Shown here piece after piece: positions 46,904-55,950 of a stretch of DNA of 64,000 nucleotides. The position numbers and the translations under genes are program-made. The notes under the pieces are model-generated. The model searched no databases, was not told where the DNA came from, and saw only the letters and a list, made by a program, of their open reading frames with translations. The stretch's first letter is position 1. Every line of letters begins with the position of its first letter. Origin of the DNA: Microbacterium hydrocarbonoxydans (GTDB lineage: Bacteria > Actinomycetota > Actinomycetes > Actinomycetales > Microbacteriaceae); contig NZ_FNSQ01000005.1 in assembly GCF_900105205.1 (NCBI RefSeq), positions 992,001 to 1,056,000 on the forward strand. Direction: 5' to 3'.

Positions 46904-47611
46904 ATGAGCACGGACGAGCGACCGGCCGCGGGGCGCGGACCCCGCGGCCCCTACGCCACGGGACAGGCGCGCAGACAGGCCATCGTCGATGAGGCGCTGG
47001 CGGTGTTCTCCCGCACGGGATTCAACGGCGGATCGCTGCGGGAGATCGCCAAGCGCGTCGGCATGACGCCGGCCGGCCTGCTGCATCACTTCGCCGGCAA
47101 GGAGGAGCTCTTCGCCGAAGTGCTCCACCAGCGCGACGAGAAGGTGCGAGAGGCCGCCGGGGACCCCGCGGAGCACACGCTGGTCGAGCAGGCCAGGCGG
47201 GTGGTCGCGCACAATCAGACGTCGCGAGGTCTGACCTCGCTCTACGCGATCGTCTCGGCGGAGGCGGTCGACCCCGAGCACCCCTCGCACGCGGACTTCG
47301 CGGCGCGTTATCGCGACCGTGCCGCCGAGGCCGAGGAGATCCTGCGCCGCGGTCAGCGCGACGGCGAGGTGCGCGACGACATCGACCCTGCGTCGGCGGC
47401 ACGACTGATCAGCGCTGTCATGGACGGCATCCAGCTCCAATGGCTCCTGGACGAGTCCGTCGACATGGTTTCCCTGTTCGAGGAGTTCGTGGGACGCTAC
47501 CTCCACCCGGCCGATCCGCTCAGTCGCGCGCCGTCTGCAGCAGCGCCCACAGCTCCGCCCGAGCCGGGAACGACGACAGGTCGATCCCCAGCAGTGCCCC
47601 CGACTGCGTGA
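46904..47611 (+). CDS. TetR/AcrR-family regulator
   Basis: A 235-residue regulator. Residues 20-70 form the TetR HTH (RRQAIVDEALAVFSRTGFNGGSLREIAKRVGMTPAGLLHHFAGKEELF). The remainder is a helical ligand domain. The last ~30 residues (from 206) are a Pro/Ala/Thr/Ser tail encoded antisense to the end of the converging PucR gene, so the ancestral protein probably ended near residue 205. It follows the secreted glycosidase by 37 nt and may control it. Confidence 0.85.
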   Translation: MSTDERPAAGRGPRGPYATGQARRQAIVDEALAVFSRTGFNGGSLREIAKRVGMTPAGLLHHFAGKEELFAEVLHQRDEKVREAAGDPAEHTLVEQARRVVAHNQTSRGLTSLYAIVSAEAVDPEHPSHADFAARYRDRAAEAEEILRRGQRDGEVRDDIDPASAARLISAVMDGIQLQWLLDESVDMVSLFEEFVGRYLHPADPLSRAPSAAAPTAPPEPGTTTGRSPAVPPTA

Positions 47612-49028
47612 TGCGGGATCTCAGGGTGTGCCGGTGCACTCCCAGTGCGGCAGCGGCAGGATCGACGCGGGCGTCGTGCTCCAGCCAGGTGCGCAGTGAG
47701 CCCTCCAGATCGGAGCCCGATCGCGCGTCATGGTCTCGCAGAGGGGCCAGGCGGGACTCGGCCACCAGCCGCGCCTCATCCGTCGCCAGAGCGCTGAGGA
47801 TGCTGGACCCCACCGTGTCCGCATAGCGGAAGACCCCTGCATCCGCCTGCTGACGGAGAGCCGCCAGTGCCTGAGCGTGTGCACGGGCGAAGGCATCGTA
47901 CGACTCCGAGCCTGATGCGCCGATGCGGATGCCGAAGCGCGTGGCCACCTCGTCGAGCAGGGCGTCGTCGGCGACCGAGACGCACATCACGACGCCCTCC
48001 GTCGACTCGGCGAGGAAGCTCGGGGTGCCGTGCTCGATGCGGCGCCGCTCCCACCAGTCCGTCAGTGGACCGGCCGGGGCGTCGGCAGCGACCGCGACCG
48101 TGACCGGTGCTGAGGGGAGTCCGCCGAGCACCTTCCTGGCGAGGGCCGGCTCGTTCTCGAGCAGCGATCCGAGCAACTGCGAGTACAGGCGCCGCCGACT
48201 GCGCGCCAGCTGGTCGCTCTGCTCGAGGGCGAGCCCCGCCATCGCGATCACCGAGGTCACGACGGTGCGCGCCTCGGGATCGAGGGCGTCGACGGCGAGC
48301 GCGATCACGCCGCGCAACTGCCCGCCGCGTCCGACCGTGAAGAGCATGAACGTCCAGCCGTCGATCGTCAGCGACTGCCCGGCCTCGAGCCCTCTGTTGA
48401 GGATCTCGGTGGCGCGCTCGCCGAGGGCTGTCAGCCTGCTCGACGGTGCCGAGGTGCGCGGGTGCGAGAGATTCAGCGCCCCGGAGGCGTCGAACATGCC
48501 GACCCAGGCACCCAGCCGGCGGCCGAGCTCGGCGAGCGTGGCGTCGAGGCCGTGCGGGCGGAGCGCCGCGAGAGCGAGCGCGCGTTGCGCATCCAGGGCC
48601 CACGACCGGCGGGCGTACGCCTGCGCGGCGATCGCCTCGGAGTGCGCGCGGGCGATCGCGATGAACGGAGTGAGGTAGGGCACCTCGAACAGGGGGATGC
48701 CTCGGCTCCGGCATTCTGCGACGAGCTCGTCGGGGATCCCCGCGCGGTGCACCTCGGTGCCGTAGCCGAGACCGCGCACCCCCCGGTCGGCCAGTCGACT
48801 CACGTACAAGTCGATCGCCGTGTCGGCGTCGAGCTGGGTGCCGGTCGTGAGCAGGGCGAGGTCCTCCGCGAGGAAGGGAGTGGGGTCGGCGAGGTCGGAG
48901 CTGTGCACCCAGCGCAGCGGCTGGTCGAGGGCTCCGGGGGGAAGATCCTCCTCGGGCGACACGAGACGCAGGCCCAGGTCTCGACGGCTCAGCAGCGCGC
49001 GCAGTGTCGGCTGCTCCGTGACATCCAT
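47520..49028 (-). CDS. PucR-family transcriptional regulator, probably of GABA/putrescine catabolism
   Basis: A 502-residue regulator with the PucR N-terminal domain (TLRALLSRRDLGLRLVSPEEDLP..., DPTPFLAEDLALLTTGTQL), a GAF-like middle and a C-terminal PucR HTH (about 440-500, WLEHDARVDPAAAALGVHRHTLRSRITQSGALLGIDL). Upstream in-frame codons cross into gabT; the ATG at 49028 follows AGAGGGAGACGGG. Its divergent position from gabT indicates control of the putrescine/GABA operon. The 3' end overlaps the TetR gene by 92 bp. Confidence 0.85.
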   Translation of the reverse strand: MDVTEQPTLRALLSRRDLGLRLVSPEEDLPPGALDQPLRWVHSSDLADPTPFLAEDLALLTTGTQLDADTAIDLYVSRLADRGVRGLGYGTEVHRAGIPDELVAECRSRGIPLFEVPYLTPFIAIARAHSEAIAAQAYARRSWALDAQRALALAALRPHGLDATLAELGRRLGAWVGMFDASGALNLSHPRTSAPSSRLTALGERATEILNRGLEAGQSLTIDGWTFMLFTVGRGGQLRGVIALAVDALDPEARTVVTSVIAMAGLALEQSDQLARSRRRLYSQLLGSLLENEPALARKVLGGLPSAPVTVAVAADAPAGPLTDWWERRRIEHGTPSFLAESTEGVVMCVSVADDALLDEVATRFGIRIGASGSESYDAFARAHAQALAALRQQADAGVFRYADTVGSSILSALATDEARLVAESRLAPLRDHDARSGSDLEGSLRTWLEHDARVDPAAAALGVHRHTLRSRITQSGALLGIDLSSFPARAELWALLQTARD

Positions 49029-49061
49029 GCCCGTCTCCCTCTGTCGTGAGTACGCCTGCTC

Positions 49062-49106
49062 TGTACAGCGCGGCGATACTCTGGGAGAGATTGTACAGTT
49101 CGGCGA
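49062..49106 (+). promoter_or_regulatory. Two direct repeats, probable PucR operator for gabT
   Basis: TGTACAGCGCGGCGA (49062-49076) and TGTACAGTTCGGCGA (49092-49106) differ at two positions and are exactly 30 bp apart, three helical turns. Relative to a start at 49144 they cover about -82 to -68 and -52 to -38, typical for an activator bound beside the -35 region. Confidence 0.6.
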
Positions 49107-49130
49107 ATGCATCCGGCTGCTCTCCGGTCG

Positions 49131-49136
49131 TACGCT
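49131..49136 (+). promoter_or_regulatory. -10 box of gabT
   Basis: TACGCT ends 7 nt before ATG 49144, with no Shine-Dalgarno: a leaderless start is implied. No -35 consensus, in line with activator dependence. Confidence 0.45.
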
Positions 49137-49143
49137 CGCCCAC

Positions 49144-50505
49144 ATGGCACTCCTCGACACCGCAGCTGTTGCAACTCCCCTCGGCGGACCCGACCTTCCC
49201 CAGGAGCGTCGCCTCGTGACCGAGCTCCCCGGCCCCCGATCGGCCGAGATCCTCGCCCGCAAGGCAGACGCCGTGGCCGCAGGCGTCGGGCACACCGTTC
49301 CCGTCGCGGCCGTCGCCGCCGGCGGCGGTGTCGTCGTCGACGCGGACGGCAACTCGCTCATCGACCTCGGCTCCGGCATCGCCGTGACGACGGTCGGCAA
49401 CGCGCACCCCAAGGTCGCCGCCGCGGTGGCCGCGCAGGCCGCCCAGTTCACGCACACCTGCTTCATGATCTCGCCGTACGAGTCGTACATCGGCGTCGCC
49501 GAAGCGCTCAACCGGCTCACCCCGGGCGACTTCGCCAAGAAGAGCGCACTGTTCAACTCCGGTGCCGAAGCCGTCGAGAACGCGATCAAGATCGCCCGCA
49601 AGCACACCGGTCGCCAGGCCGTCGTCGCGTTCGACCACGGCTACCACGGCCGCACCAACCTCACGATGGCGCTGACGGCGAAGTCGATGCCGTATAAGAG
49701 CGGCTTCGGCCCGTTCGCCCCCGAGGTGTACCGTGCGCCGATGTCGTACCCCTTCCGCGACGGGCTCGAGGGCGGCGAGGCCGCTGCCCGCGTCATCCTG
49801 CAGCTCGAGAAGCAGATCGGCGCCGATAACCTCGCCGCCGTCATCATCGAGCCGATCCAGGGCGAGGGCGGATTCATCGTCCCGGCCGAGGGCTTCCTCC
49901 CCGCGATCCTCGACTGGTGCCGCGCGAACGGCGTCGTCTTCATCGCCGACGAGGTGCAGACCGGGTTCGCGCGCACCGGACACATGTTCGCCAGCGAGAT
50001 CTTCGGCATCGAGCCCGACCTCATCACCACGGCCAAGGGCATCGCCGGCGGTCTGCCGCTCGCCGCCGTCACCGGGCGCTCCGAGATCATGGACGCCTCG
50101 CACGCCGGCGGCCTCGGGGGCACCTACGGAGGCAACCCGATCGCGTGCGCCGCCGCGCTCGCCGCCATCGACGTCTTCGAGAACGACGGGGTCATCGAGC
50201 GCGCCCGCGAGATCGGCGAGATCCTCACGGCACGCCTCGGCGCGATCCAGGAGAAGGATGCCCGCATCGGCGACATCCGCGGACACGGCGCGATGATCGC
50301 CGCCGAGTTCGTCGACCCGGAGACCAAGGCGCCCGACGCCGCGCTCACCGCGGCCGTCGCCAAGGCCTGCGTCGCCCAGGGCGTCATCGTCCTCACCTGC
50401 GGCACCTACGGCAACGTCATCCGCTTCCTGCCTCCGCTCTCGATCGGCGACGACCTGCTGAACGAGGGCCTCGACGTGGTCGCGGCCGCGCTGGCCCAGG
50501 CCTGA
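49144..50505 (+). CDS. gabT: 4-Aminobutyrate aminotransferase
   Basis: Class III PLP aminotransferase that converts GABA and 2-oxoglutarate to succinate semialdehyde and glutamate. 453 residues. NAHPKVAAAVAAQAAQFTHTCF and FNSGAEAVENAIKIARKHTGR-type motifs, the IEPIQGEGGF segment, IADEVQTGFARTG with the PLP Asp, and K298 in TTAKGIAGGLPLAA are present. ATG 49144 starts the canonical MALLDT; upstream in-frame codons overlap the pucR gene. First gene of the putrescine/GABA cluster. A terminator hairpin follows before the next gene. Confidence 0.93.
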   Translation: MALLDTAAVATPLGGPDLPQERRLVTELPGPRSAEILARKADAVAAGVGHTVPVAAVAAGGGVVVDADGNSLIDLGSGIAVTTVGNAHPKVAAAVAAQAAQFTHTCFMISPYESYIGVAEALNRLTPGDFAKKSALFNSGAEAVENAIKIARKHTGRQAVVAFDHGYHGRTNLTMALTAKSMPYKSGFGPFAPEVYRAPMSYPFRDGLEGGEAAARVILQLEKQIGADNLAAVIIEPIQGEGGFIVPAEGFLPAILDWCRANGVVFIADEVQTGFARTGHMFASEIFGIEPDLITTAKGIAGGLPLAAVTGRSEIMDASHAGGLGGTYGGNPIACAAALAAIDVFENDGVIERAREIGEILTARLGAIQEKDARIGDIRGHGAMIAAEFVDPETKAPDAALTAAVAKACVAQGVIVLTCGTYGNVIRFLPPLSIGDDLLNEGLDVVAAALAQA

Positions 50506-50514
50506 GACAGACCC

Positions 50515-50534
50515 GGTCGCGGGGAACCGCGACC
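50515..50534 (+). repeat. First hairpin of the putrescine oxidase leader
   Basis: GGTCGCGG pairs with CCGCGACC around a GGAA loop, just after the gabT stop and 11 nt before the strong terminator stem. It may be half of a regulatory leader. Confidence 0.45.
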
Positions 50535-50545
50535 CGAACACACGT

Positions 50546-50596
50546 CCGGTCGTGACTCGTATCGGGGGATTTCGAGTCACGACCGGCACATTTTTT
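50546..50596 (+). terminator. T-run terminator just before the putrescine oxidase gene
   Basis: A 14-bp perfect stem (50546-50559 with 50573-50586) with a 13-nt loop is followed by CACA and six T's (50591-50596). It is the only stem with a T6 tract in the window. The putrescine oxidase binding site begins 7 nt later, so it either ends gabT mRNA or attenuates the downstream operon. No promoter is recognisable between it and the ATG. Confidence 0.8.
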
Positions 50597-50614
50597 CCAA
50601 CGAAGGAGATGCAG

Positions 50615-51997
50615 ATGGCTGAGATCACTCGCGACGTGCTGATCGTCGGAGCCGGAGCCGCAGGGCTCACCGCGGCGAACGACCTGCGCAAGGCAGGCCT
50701 GTCGGTCGCCGTCCTCGAGGCACGCGACCGTGTCGGCGGGCGACTGTGGACCGATGTCATCGAGGGCGCCATGCTCGAGATCGGCGGGCAGTGGGTGTCG
50801 CCCGACCAGGATGCACTCAAGGACACCATCGAGGAACTGGGGCTCGAGACGTACAGCCGCTACCGCGAGGGCGACAGCGTGTACGTGGGCCCTGACGGCC
50901 AGGCGCACCGATTCACCGGCGAGATGTTCCCGGTGTCGGCGGAGACCGAGGCGGTCATCGCCGAGATCACCGAGCGTCTCGACGGCATGGTCGCCGAGAT
51001 CGACCCGGACCGCCCGTGGGAGCACCCGCTCGCCCAGGAGTGGGACTCGATCACCTGGGACGCCTGGCTCCGCGTGCAGACCGACGACGACGAGGCCGTC
51101 CGCAACCTCGCCTTCGCCACCGGCTCCGCGATGCTCACCAAGCCCACGCACAGCTTCTCGCTGCTCCAGTCGCTGCTGATGGCCGCATCCGCCGGTTCGT
51201 ACTCGAACCTCGTCGACGCGGATTTCATCCTCGACAAGCGTGTGGTGGGCGGCCTGCAGAAGGTGCCGCTGCTGCTCGCCGAGCGCCTCGGCGACGACGT
51301 GCTCCTGAACCAGCCGGTGCGCTCGCTCGAATGGGGCGACGAGGGCGTCACCGCCACGACCGACGACACCACCGTGCGCGCCCGGTTCGCGATCCTCGCC
51401 CACGCGCCGGTGCTGTACAGCCGCATCGCCTTCGTGCCGCCGCTGCCGCGCCGTCAGCACCAGCTCCACCAGCACCTCTCGATGGGATTCGTCATCAAGG
51501 TGCACGCGGTGTACGAGCGCCCGTTCTGGCGCGAGCAGGGACTCAGCGCGACGGCGTTCAGCCCCTACGAGATCGTGCACGAGGCCTACGACAACACCAA
51601 CCACGGTGACGAGCGCGGGACGCTGGTCGGCTTCGTGTCGGACCAGAACGCCGACGGCGTCTTCGAGCTGTCTGCCGAGGAGCGCAAGCAGCGCATCCTC
51701 GAGTCGCTCTCGCACTACTACGGCGACGAGGCCAAGAACCCGGTCGTCTACTACGAGAGCGACTGGGGCAGCGAGGAGTGGACCCGCGGCGCATACGCGG
51801 CGAGCTTCGACATGGGTGGCCTGCACCGCTATGGTGCGGACCTCCGGTCGGCGGTCGGTCCGATCCACTTCGCCTGCAGCGACATGGCCGGCGCCGGGTA
51901 CCAGCACGTCGACGGGGCCATCCGCATGGGCCACCTCGCCGCGGCGAACATCGTCGAGTCGAGCCGCACTGCCGGTGACAAGGTCGAGGTCGGCTGA
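50615..51997 (+). CDS. puo: Putrescine oxidase-like flavin amine oxidase
   Basis: FAD-dependent amine oxidase of 460 residues that oxidises putrescine to 4-aminobutanal plus H2O2. The dinucleotide motif G12-A-G14-A-A-G17 is followed by EARDRVGGRLWT, and the C-terminal FAD motif is AGAGYQHVDGAIRMGHLAA. The catalytic-centre features IGGQWVSPDQ and WGSEEWTRGAYAAS match bacterial putrescine/monoamine oxidases. ATG 50615 is chosen with GAAGGAG 6 nt upstream; an ATG two codons earlier is too close to it. The gene overlaps the Usp gene by one base. Neighbours gabT and gabD support putrescine as substrate. Confidence 0.85.
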   Translation: MAEITRDVLIVGAGAAGLTAANDLRKAGLSVAVLEARDRVGGRLWTDVIEGAMLEIGGQWVSPDQDALKDTIEELGLETYSRYREGDSVYVGPDGQAHRFTGEMFPVSAETEAVIAEITERLDGMVAEIDPDRPWEHPLAQEWDSITWDAWLRVQTDDDEAVRNLAFATGSAMLTKPTHSFSLLQSLLMAASAGSYSNLVDADFILDKRVVGGLQKVPLLLAERLGDDVLLNQPVRSLEWGDEGVTATTDDTTVRARFAILAHAPVLYSRIAFVPPLPRRQHQLHQHLSMGFVIKVHAVYERPFWREQGLSATAFSPYEIVHEAYDNTNHGDERGTLVGFVSDQNADGVFELSAEERKQRILESLSHYYGDEAKNPVVYYESDWGSEEWTRGAYAASFDMGGLHRYGADLRSAVGPIHFACSDMAGAGYQHVDGAIRMGHLAAANIVESSRTAGDKVEVG

Positions 51998-52881
51998 TGA
52001 CCGGCGCGGTCGTCGTCGGCTACACGGCGACGGATGCGGGAGCGGATGCCGCAGCGCTCGGCGCGCGGCTGGCCCGCAGCCTCGGGGCCGTCCTGCACCT
52101 CGTGATCGTGCTCCCCTCGGAGGGCACCCGCAGTGCGGCGGTCCCGCCGGAGCGCGCGTATGAGGACCACATCCGCCGCCAGGCGAAGGAGTGGCTCGAG
52201 GATGCCGTGGTCCGGCTGCCTCAGGAGCTGACCCGCACCGGGCACGTGCGCTTCGGCGAGTCGTTCGCGGAAGGGCTGATCGCGGCCGGCGAGGAGTTCG
52301 ACGCCCGTGTGATCGTCGTCGGCACCGCAGGGGGCAGCATCTTCGGCCGCCACCGCCTCGGCAGCGTCGCCTCGGAGCTGCTGCACTCCTCGACCATCCC
52401 GGTGGCGCTCGCGCCGGCGGGCACCGCGGACGAGGACGACCACGTCCTGCCCCGCGTGACCGTCGCGGTCGGCAACCGCGCAGGCGCCGACAACCTGCTC
52501 GACGAGGCGGCCGCGATCGCGACCGAGTCGCGCGTCGGGCTCCGTCTCGTCTCCCTGGTGCCGTTCGACGTCCCGCCGGGACTCGACACGGGGGCGATCC
52601 GCCTGGTCGGCGACGCCCACGCCCACGACGTGCTGGCGGTCGCCAAGGGCCTGCTCCCCGAAGAGCTGAAGGCCGAGGTCGAGGAGGCACCTGGCGACTC
52701 CGTCGAAGACGCGGTCGCGAATCTCACCTGGCTGCCCGGCGAGGTCGTCCTCGTCGGCTCCAGTCGTCTGGCGCAGCCGCGCCGCCTGTTCCTGGGCTCC
52801 ACCGCAGCGAAGATGCTGCACGAACTGCCCGTACCCATGATCGTCGTCCCGCGCACCCGCGCCGAAGCAGGAGTCCGCTGA
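51997..52881 (+). CDS. Tandem universal stress protein (Usp) domain protein
   Basis: A 294-residue protein with two Usp-like domains. The first (about 1-140) has the nucleotide-binding pattern VVGTAGGSIFGRHRLGSVASELLHSSTIPVALA; the second ends VLVGSSRLAQPRRLFLGSTAAKMLHELPVPMIVVP. Both GxxG-type loops appear intact enough to bind ATP. ATG 51997 and TGA 52881 overlap the flanking genes, putting it in the amine catabolism operon. Its role is unknown; it could modulate the adjacent permease, as Usp domains are found fused to APC transporters. Confidence 0.82.
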   Translation: MTGAVVVGYTATDAGADAAALGARLARSLGAVLHLVIVLPSEGTRSAAVPPERAYEDHIRRQAKEWLEDAVVRLPQELTRTGHVRFGESFAEGLIAAGEEFDARVIVVGTAGGSIFGRHRLGSVASELLHSSTIPVALAPAGTADEDDHVLPRVTVAVGNRAGADNLLDEAAAIATESRVGLRLVSLVPFDVPPGLDTGAIRLVGDAHAHDVLAVAKGLLPEELKAEVEEAPGDSVEDAVANLTWLPGEVVLVGSSRLAQPRRLFLGSTAAKMLHELPVPMIVVPRTRAEAGVR

Positions 52882-54425
52882 TGAGCAGCACGAACCGGGC
52901 GACGGAGCCCGAATCCGGCGTGACCACCGGCATCTCGCAGAAAGGATTGAGTGCAGGGGCCGTCGGCGTCCTCGGAGCCGTCGTGATCGGCGTCTCCACC
53001 ATCGCCCCGGCGTACACCCTCACCGCCTCCCTCGGTCCGACGGTCGCCGTCGTCGGCACGCAGGTGCCCGCGATCATGCTCGTCGGGTTCATCCCGATGC
53101 TCCTGACCGCCTTCGGCTACCGCGAGCTGAATCGCATGATGCCCGACTCCGGCACCTCCTTCACGTGGGGCGTGCGGGCGTTCGGGCCGTGGATCGGCTG
53201 GATGACCGGATGGGGTCTGATCGCCGCCACCGTCATCGTGCTGTCGAACCTCGCCGGCATCGCCGTCGAGTTCCTGTTCCTGCTGATCGCACAGGTCAGC
53301 GGCAACCCCGCTATCGCGGACCTCGCGTTCAACCCCTTCATCAACGTGGTCGTCTGTCTGCTCTTCATGCTCGGCGCGACACTCGTGTCGTACCGCGACA
53401 TGCAGACCACCCAGAAGTTCCAGTACATCCTCGTCGGCTTCCAGGTGCTCGTTCTCGTCGTCTTCGCGACCGTCGCGATCATCAAGGCCGTGAACGGCGA
53501 CGCACCGGAGCCGACCGCATTCTCGTGGTCGTGGTTCAACCCGTTCGAGGTGCCGTCGTTCAGTGCCTTCGCCGCAGGCCTCTCGCTCTCGATCTTCATC
53601 TTCTGGGGCTGGGACGTCGTCCTCACCATGAACGAGGAGACGAAGGACCCGGCCAAGACCCCTGGGCGCGCCGCCATGGTCACCGTCGTGGTCGTCGTCG
53701 CCCTCTACCTGCTTCTCGCGATCGGTCTCATCATGTTCGCCGGTGTCGGCACGGGGGACTACGGACTCGCGAACGAGGACATCTCCGCGAACGTGTTCTT
53801 CGCGTTGTCCGACCCGATCCTCGGGCCGCTCGCGTTCCTCGTCTCGCTCGCCGTGCTGTCGAGCTCGGCGGCCTCCCTCCAGTCGACCGCCGTCGGCCCC
53901 GCCCGCACGCTCCTCGCGATGGGACACTACGGTGCTCTGCCCAAGCAGTTCGCACGGGTCAGCCCCCGGTTCTTCACCCCGGGCTACTCGACGATCGTGT
54001 CGGCCGTCGTCGCCTCGGTCTTCTATGCGGTGATGCGCCTCGTCAGCGAGAACGTCCTCACCGACACGATCCTCTCGCTCGGCATGATGATCTGCTTCTA
54101 CTACGGACTCACCGCCTTCGCCTGCGTCTGGTACTTCCGCAAGCAGTGGTTCGACTCGGCCAGGAGCTTCTTCTTCACGTTCCTGTTCCCGCTCGTCGGC
54201 GGCGCGATCCTCGCCGTGCTGTTCGTCACGACGCTCATCGACTCGATGGACCCGGCGTACGGCAGCGGATCGAGCATCGGCGGCCTCGGCCTCGTGTTCG
54301 TCCTCGGTGTCGGCATCATCGTCGTCGGCATCGCGATCATGATCTGGCAGGCGATCCGTCGTCCGGCCTTCTTCCGTGGCGAGACCCTCGGCGTCGATGC
54401 GCCGCCGAGCGTCCGTCGCCGCTGA
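52881..54425 (+). CDS. APC-family amino acid/polyamine permease
   Basis: A 514-residue membrane protein with about 12 transmembrane segments. GAVVIGVSTIAPAYTLTASLG is the TM1 region, followed by FGYRELNRMMPDSGTSFTWGVRAFGPWIGWMTGW, and STAVGPARTLLAMGHYGALPKQF between TM8 and TM9, all typical of APC transporters. It should import putrescine or GABA, inferred from the operon. ATG 52881 overlaps the Usp stop by one base. Confidence 0.88.
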   Translation: MSSTNRATEPESGVTTGISQKGLSAGAVGVLGAVVIGVSTIAPAYTLTASLGPTVAVVGTQVPAIMLVGFIPMLLTAFGYRELNRMMPDSGTSFTWGVRAFGPWIGWMTGWGLIAATVIVLSNLAGIAVEFLFLLIAQVSGNPAIADLAFNPFINVVVCLLFMLGATLVSYRDMQTTQKFQYILVGFQVLVLVVFATVAIIKAVNGDAPEPTAFSWSWFNPFEVPSFSAFAAGLSLSIFIFWGWDVVLTMNEETKDPAKTPGRAAMVTVVVVVALYLLLAIGLIMFAGVGTGDYGLANEDISANVFFALSDPILGPLAFLVSLAVLSSSAASLQSTAVGPARTLLAMGHYGALPKQFARVSPRFFTPGYSTIVSAVVASVFYAVMRLVSENVLTDTILSLGMMICFYYGLTAFACVWYFRKQWFDSARSFFFTFLFPLVGGAILAVLFVTTLIDSMDPAYGSGSSIGGLGLVFVLGVGIIVVGIAIMIWQAIRRPAFFRGETLGVDAPPSVRRR

Positions 54426-54458
54426 CCTGAAGTCCCCGCCCCCACAGAAAGAGAATCC

Positions 54459-55925
54459 ATGAGCACTCAGACAGAGCAGGCGCTGCTCGACAGCATCCCC
54501 ACCGGCCTCTTCATCGGCGGAGAGTGGATCGACGGCGAGACCGGTGCCACGTTCGACGTGCACGATCCGGCGACCGGCGCGGTCATCCGCACGATCGCCG
54601 ATGCCACCCCCGGCGACGGCATCCGTGCGCTGGATGCGGCGGTCGCCGCCCAGGATTCGTGGGCGGCCACCGCGCCCCGCACCCGCAGCGACATCCTGCG
54701 CCGCGCGTTCGACCTCGTGCAGGAGCACAAGGAGGACCTCGCGCTGCTGATGACGCTCGAGATGGGCAAGCCGCTCGCCGAGGCGCGGGGAGAGGTCGGA
54801 TACGGCGGAGAGTTCCTCCGCTGGTTCAGCGAGGAGGCTGTGCGCATCAGCGGCCGCTACGGCATCAACCCCGAGGGCACCGGCCACATGGTCGTCTCGC
54901 AGCGTCCGGTGGGGCCGTCGTTCTTCGTGACGCCGTGGAACTTCCCGTTCGCGATGGCGACCCGCAAGATCGCGCCGGCGCTGGCAGCCGGATGCACCGT
55001 GGTCATCAAGCCCCCGGCACTCACCCCGCTGACGACGATGTTCTTCACGTCGCTGCTCGAGAAGGCCGGTCTCCCGGCCGGCGTCGTGAACGTCGTGCAG
55101 ACGTCCAAGTCGTCGGCGCTCTCGGCCCCGATCATCGCCGACCCGCGGCTGCGCAAGCTGTCGTTCACGGGATCCACCGAGGTCGGTCGCAAGCTCATCG
55201 CTCAGGCCGCCGAAGGCGTGCTTCGCGTGTCGATGGAGCTGGGCGGCAACGCCCCGTTCGTCGTGTTCGACGACGCCGACCTCGACAAGGCGGTCGACGG
55301 GGCCCTGGCCGCGAAGTTCCGCAACATCGGGCAGGCCTGCACCGCGGCGAACCGCTTCATCGTCCACAAGGACGTCGCCGAGGAGTTCGGCCGTCGGGTG
55401 ACCGAGCGCGTCAACGCCATGAAGATCGGGCGAGGCACCGAGGAGGGCGTCGCCATCGGACCGCTCATCGACAAGGATGCCGTCGCCAAGGCGGGCGAGC
55501 TCGTCGATGACGCCGTGGAGCGCGGTGCCACCCTGCTCGCGGGAGGCAAGGCGCTCGAGGGCACCGGCACGTTCTACGAGCCGACCGTCCTCACGGACGT
55601 CGTGCCGGGATCCGCCATCCTCCGCGAGGAGATCTTCGGACCGGTGCTCGCCATCGCGACGTTCGAGACCGAGGACGACGCCGTGCGTCTGGCGAACGAC
55701 ACCGAGTACGGGCTCGTCTCGTATGTGTTCACCGAGAACCTGCAGCGCGGACAGCGCATGATCGACCGGCTGGAGACGGGCATGATGGGTCTGAACGTGG
55801 GAGTGGTGTCCAACGCCGCTGCCCCATTCGGCGGCGTCAAGCAGTCCGGCGTCGGTCGCGAGGGCGGTCTCGAGGGCATCCACGAGTACCTGTCCACCAA
55901 GTACACGCTGATCCCGGTCTCCTGA
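54459..55925 (+). CDS. gabD: Succinate-semialdehyde dehydrogenase
   Basis: Aldehyde dehydrogenase of 488 residues oxidising succinate semialdehyde to succinate with NAD(P). Motifs: PWNFPFAMATRKIAPALAAG, FTGSTEVGRKL in the Rossmann fold, MELGGNAPF with the general-base Glu, and NIGQACTAANRF with the catalytic Cys. The C-terminal FGGVKQSGVGREGGLEGI is the GabD signature. It lies 33 nt after the permease gene. Confidence 0.9.
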   Translation: MSTQTEQALLDSIPTGLFIGGEWIDGETGATFDVHDPATGAVIRTIADATPGDGIRALDAAVAAQDSWAATAPRTRSDILRRAFDLVQEHKEDLALLMTLEMGKPLAEARGEVGYGGEFLRWFSEEAVRISGRYGINPEGTGHMVVSQRPVGPSFFVTPWNFPFAMATRKIAPALAAGCTVVIKPPALTPLTTMFFTSLLEKAGLPAGVVNVVQTSKSSALSAPIIADPRLRKLSFTGSTEVGRKLIAQAAEGVLRVSMELGGNAPFVVFDDADLDKAVDGALAAKFRNIGQACTAANRFIVHKDVAEEFGRRVTERVNAMKIGRGTEEGVAIGPLIDKDAVAKAGELVDDAVERGATLLAGGKALEGTGTFYEPTVLTDVVPGSAILREEIFGPVLAIATFETEDDAVRLANDTEYGLVSYVFTENLQRGQRMIDRLETGMMGLNVGVVSNAAAPFGGVKQSGVGREGGLEGIHEYLSTKYTLIPVS

Positions 55926-55950
55926 CCGGGCGGCCAGAGGAGGAGAGAAC

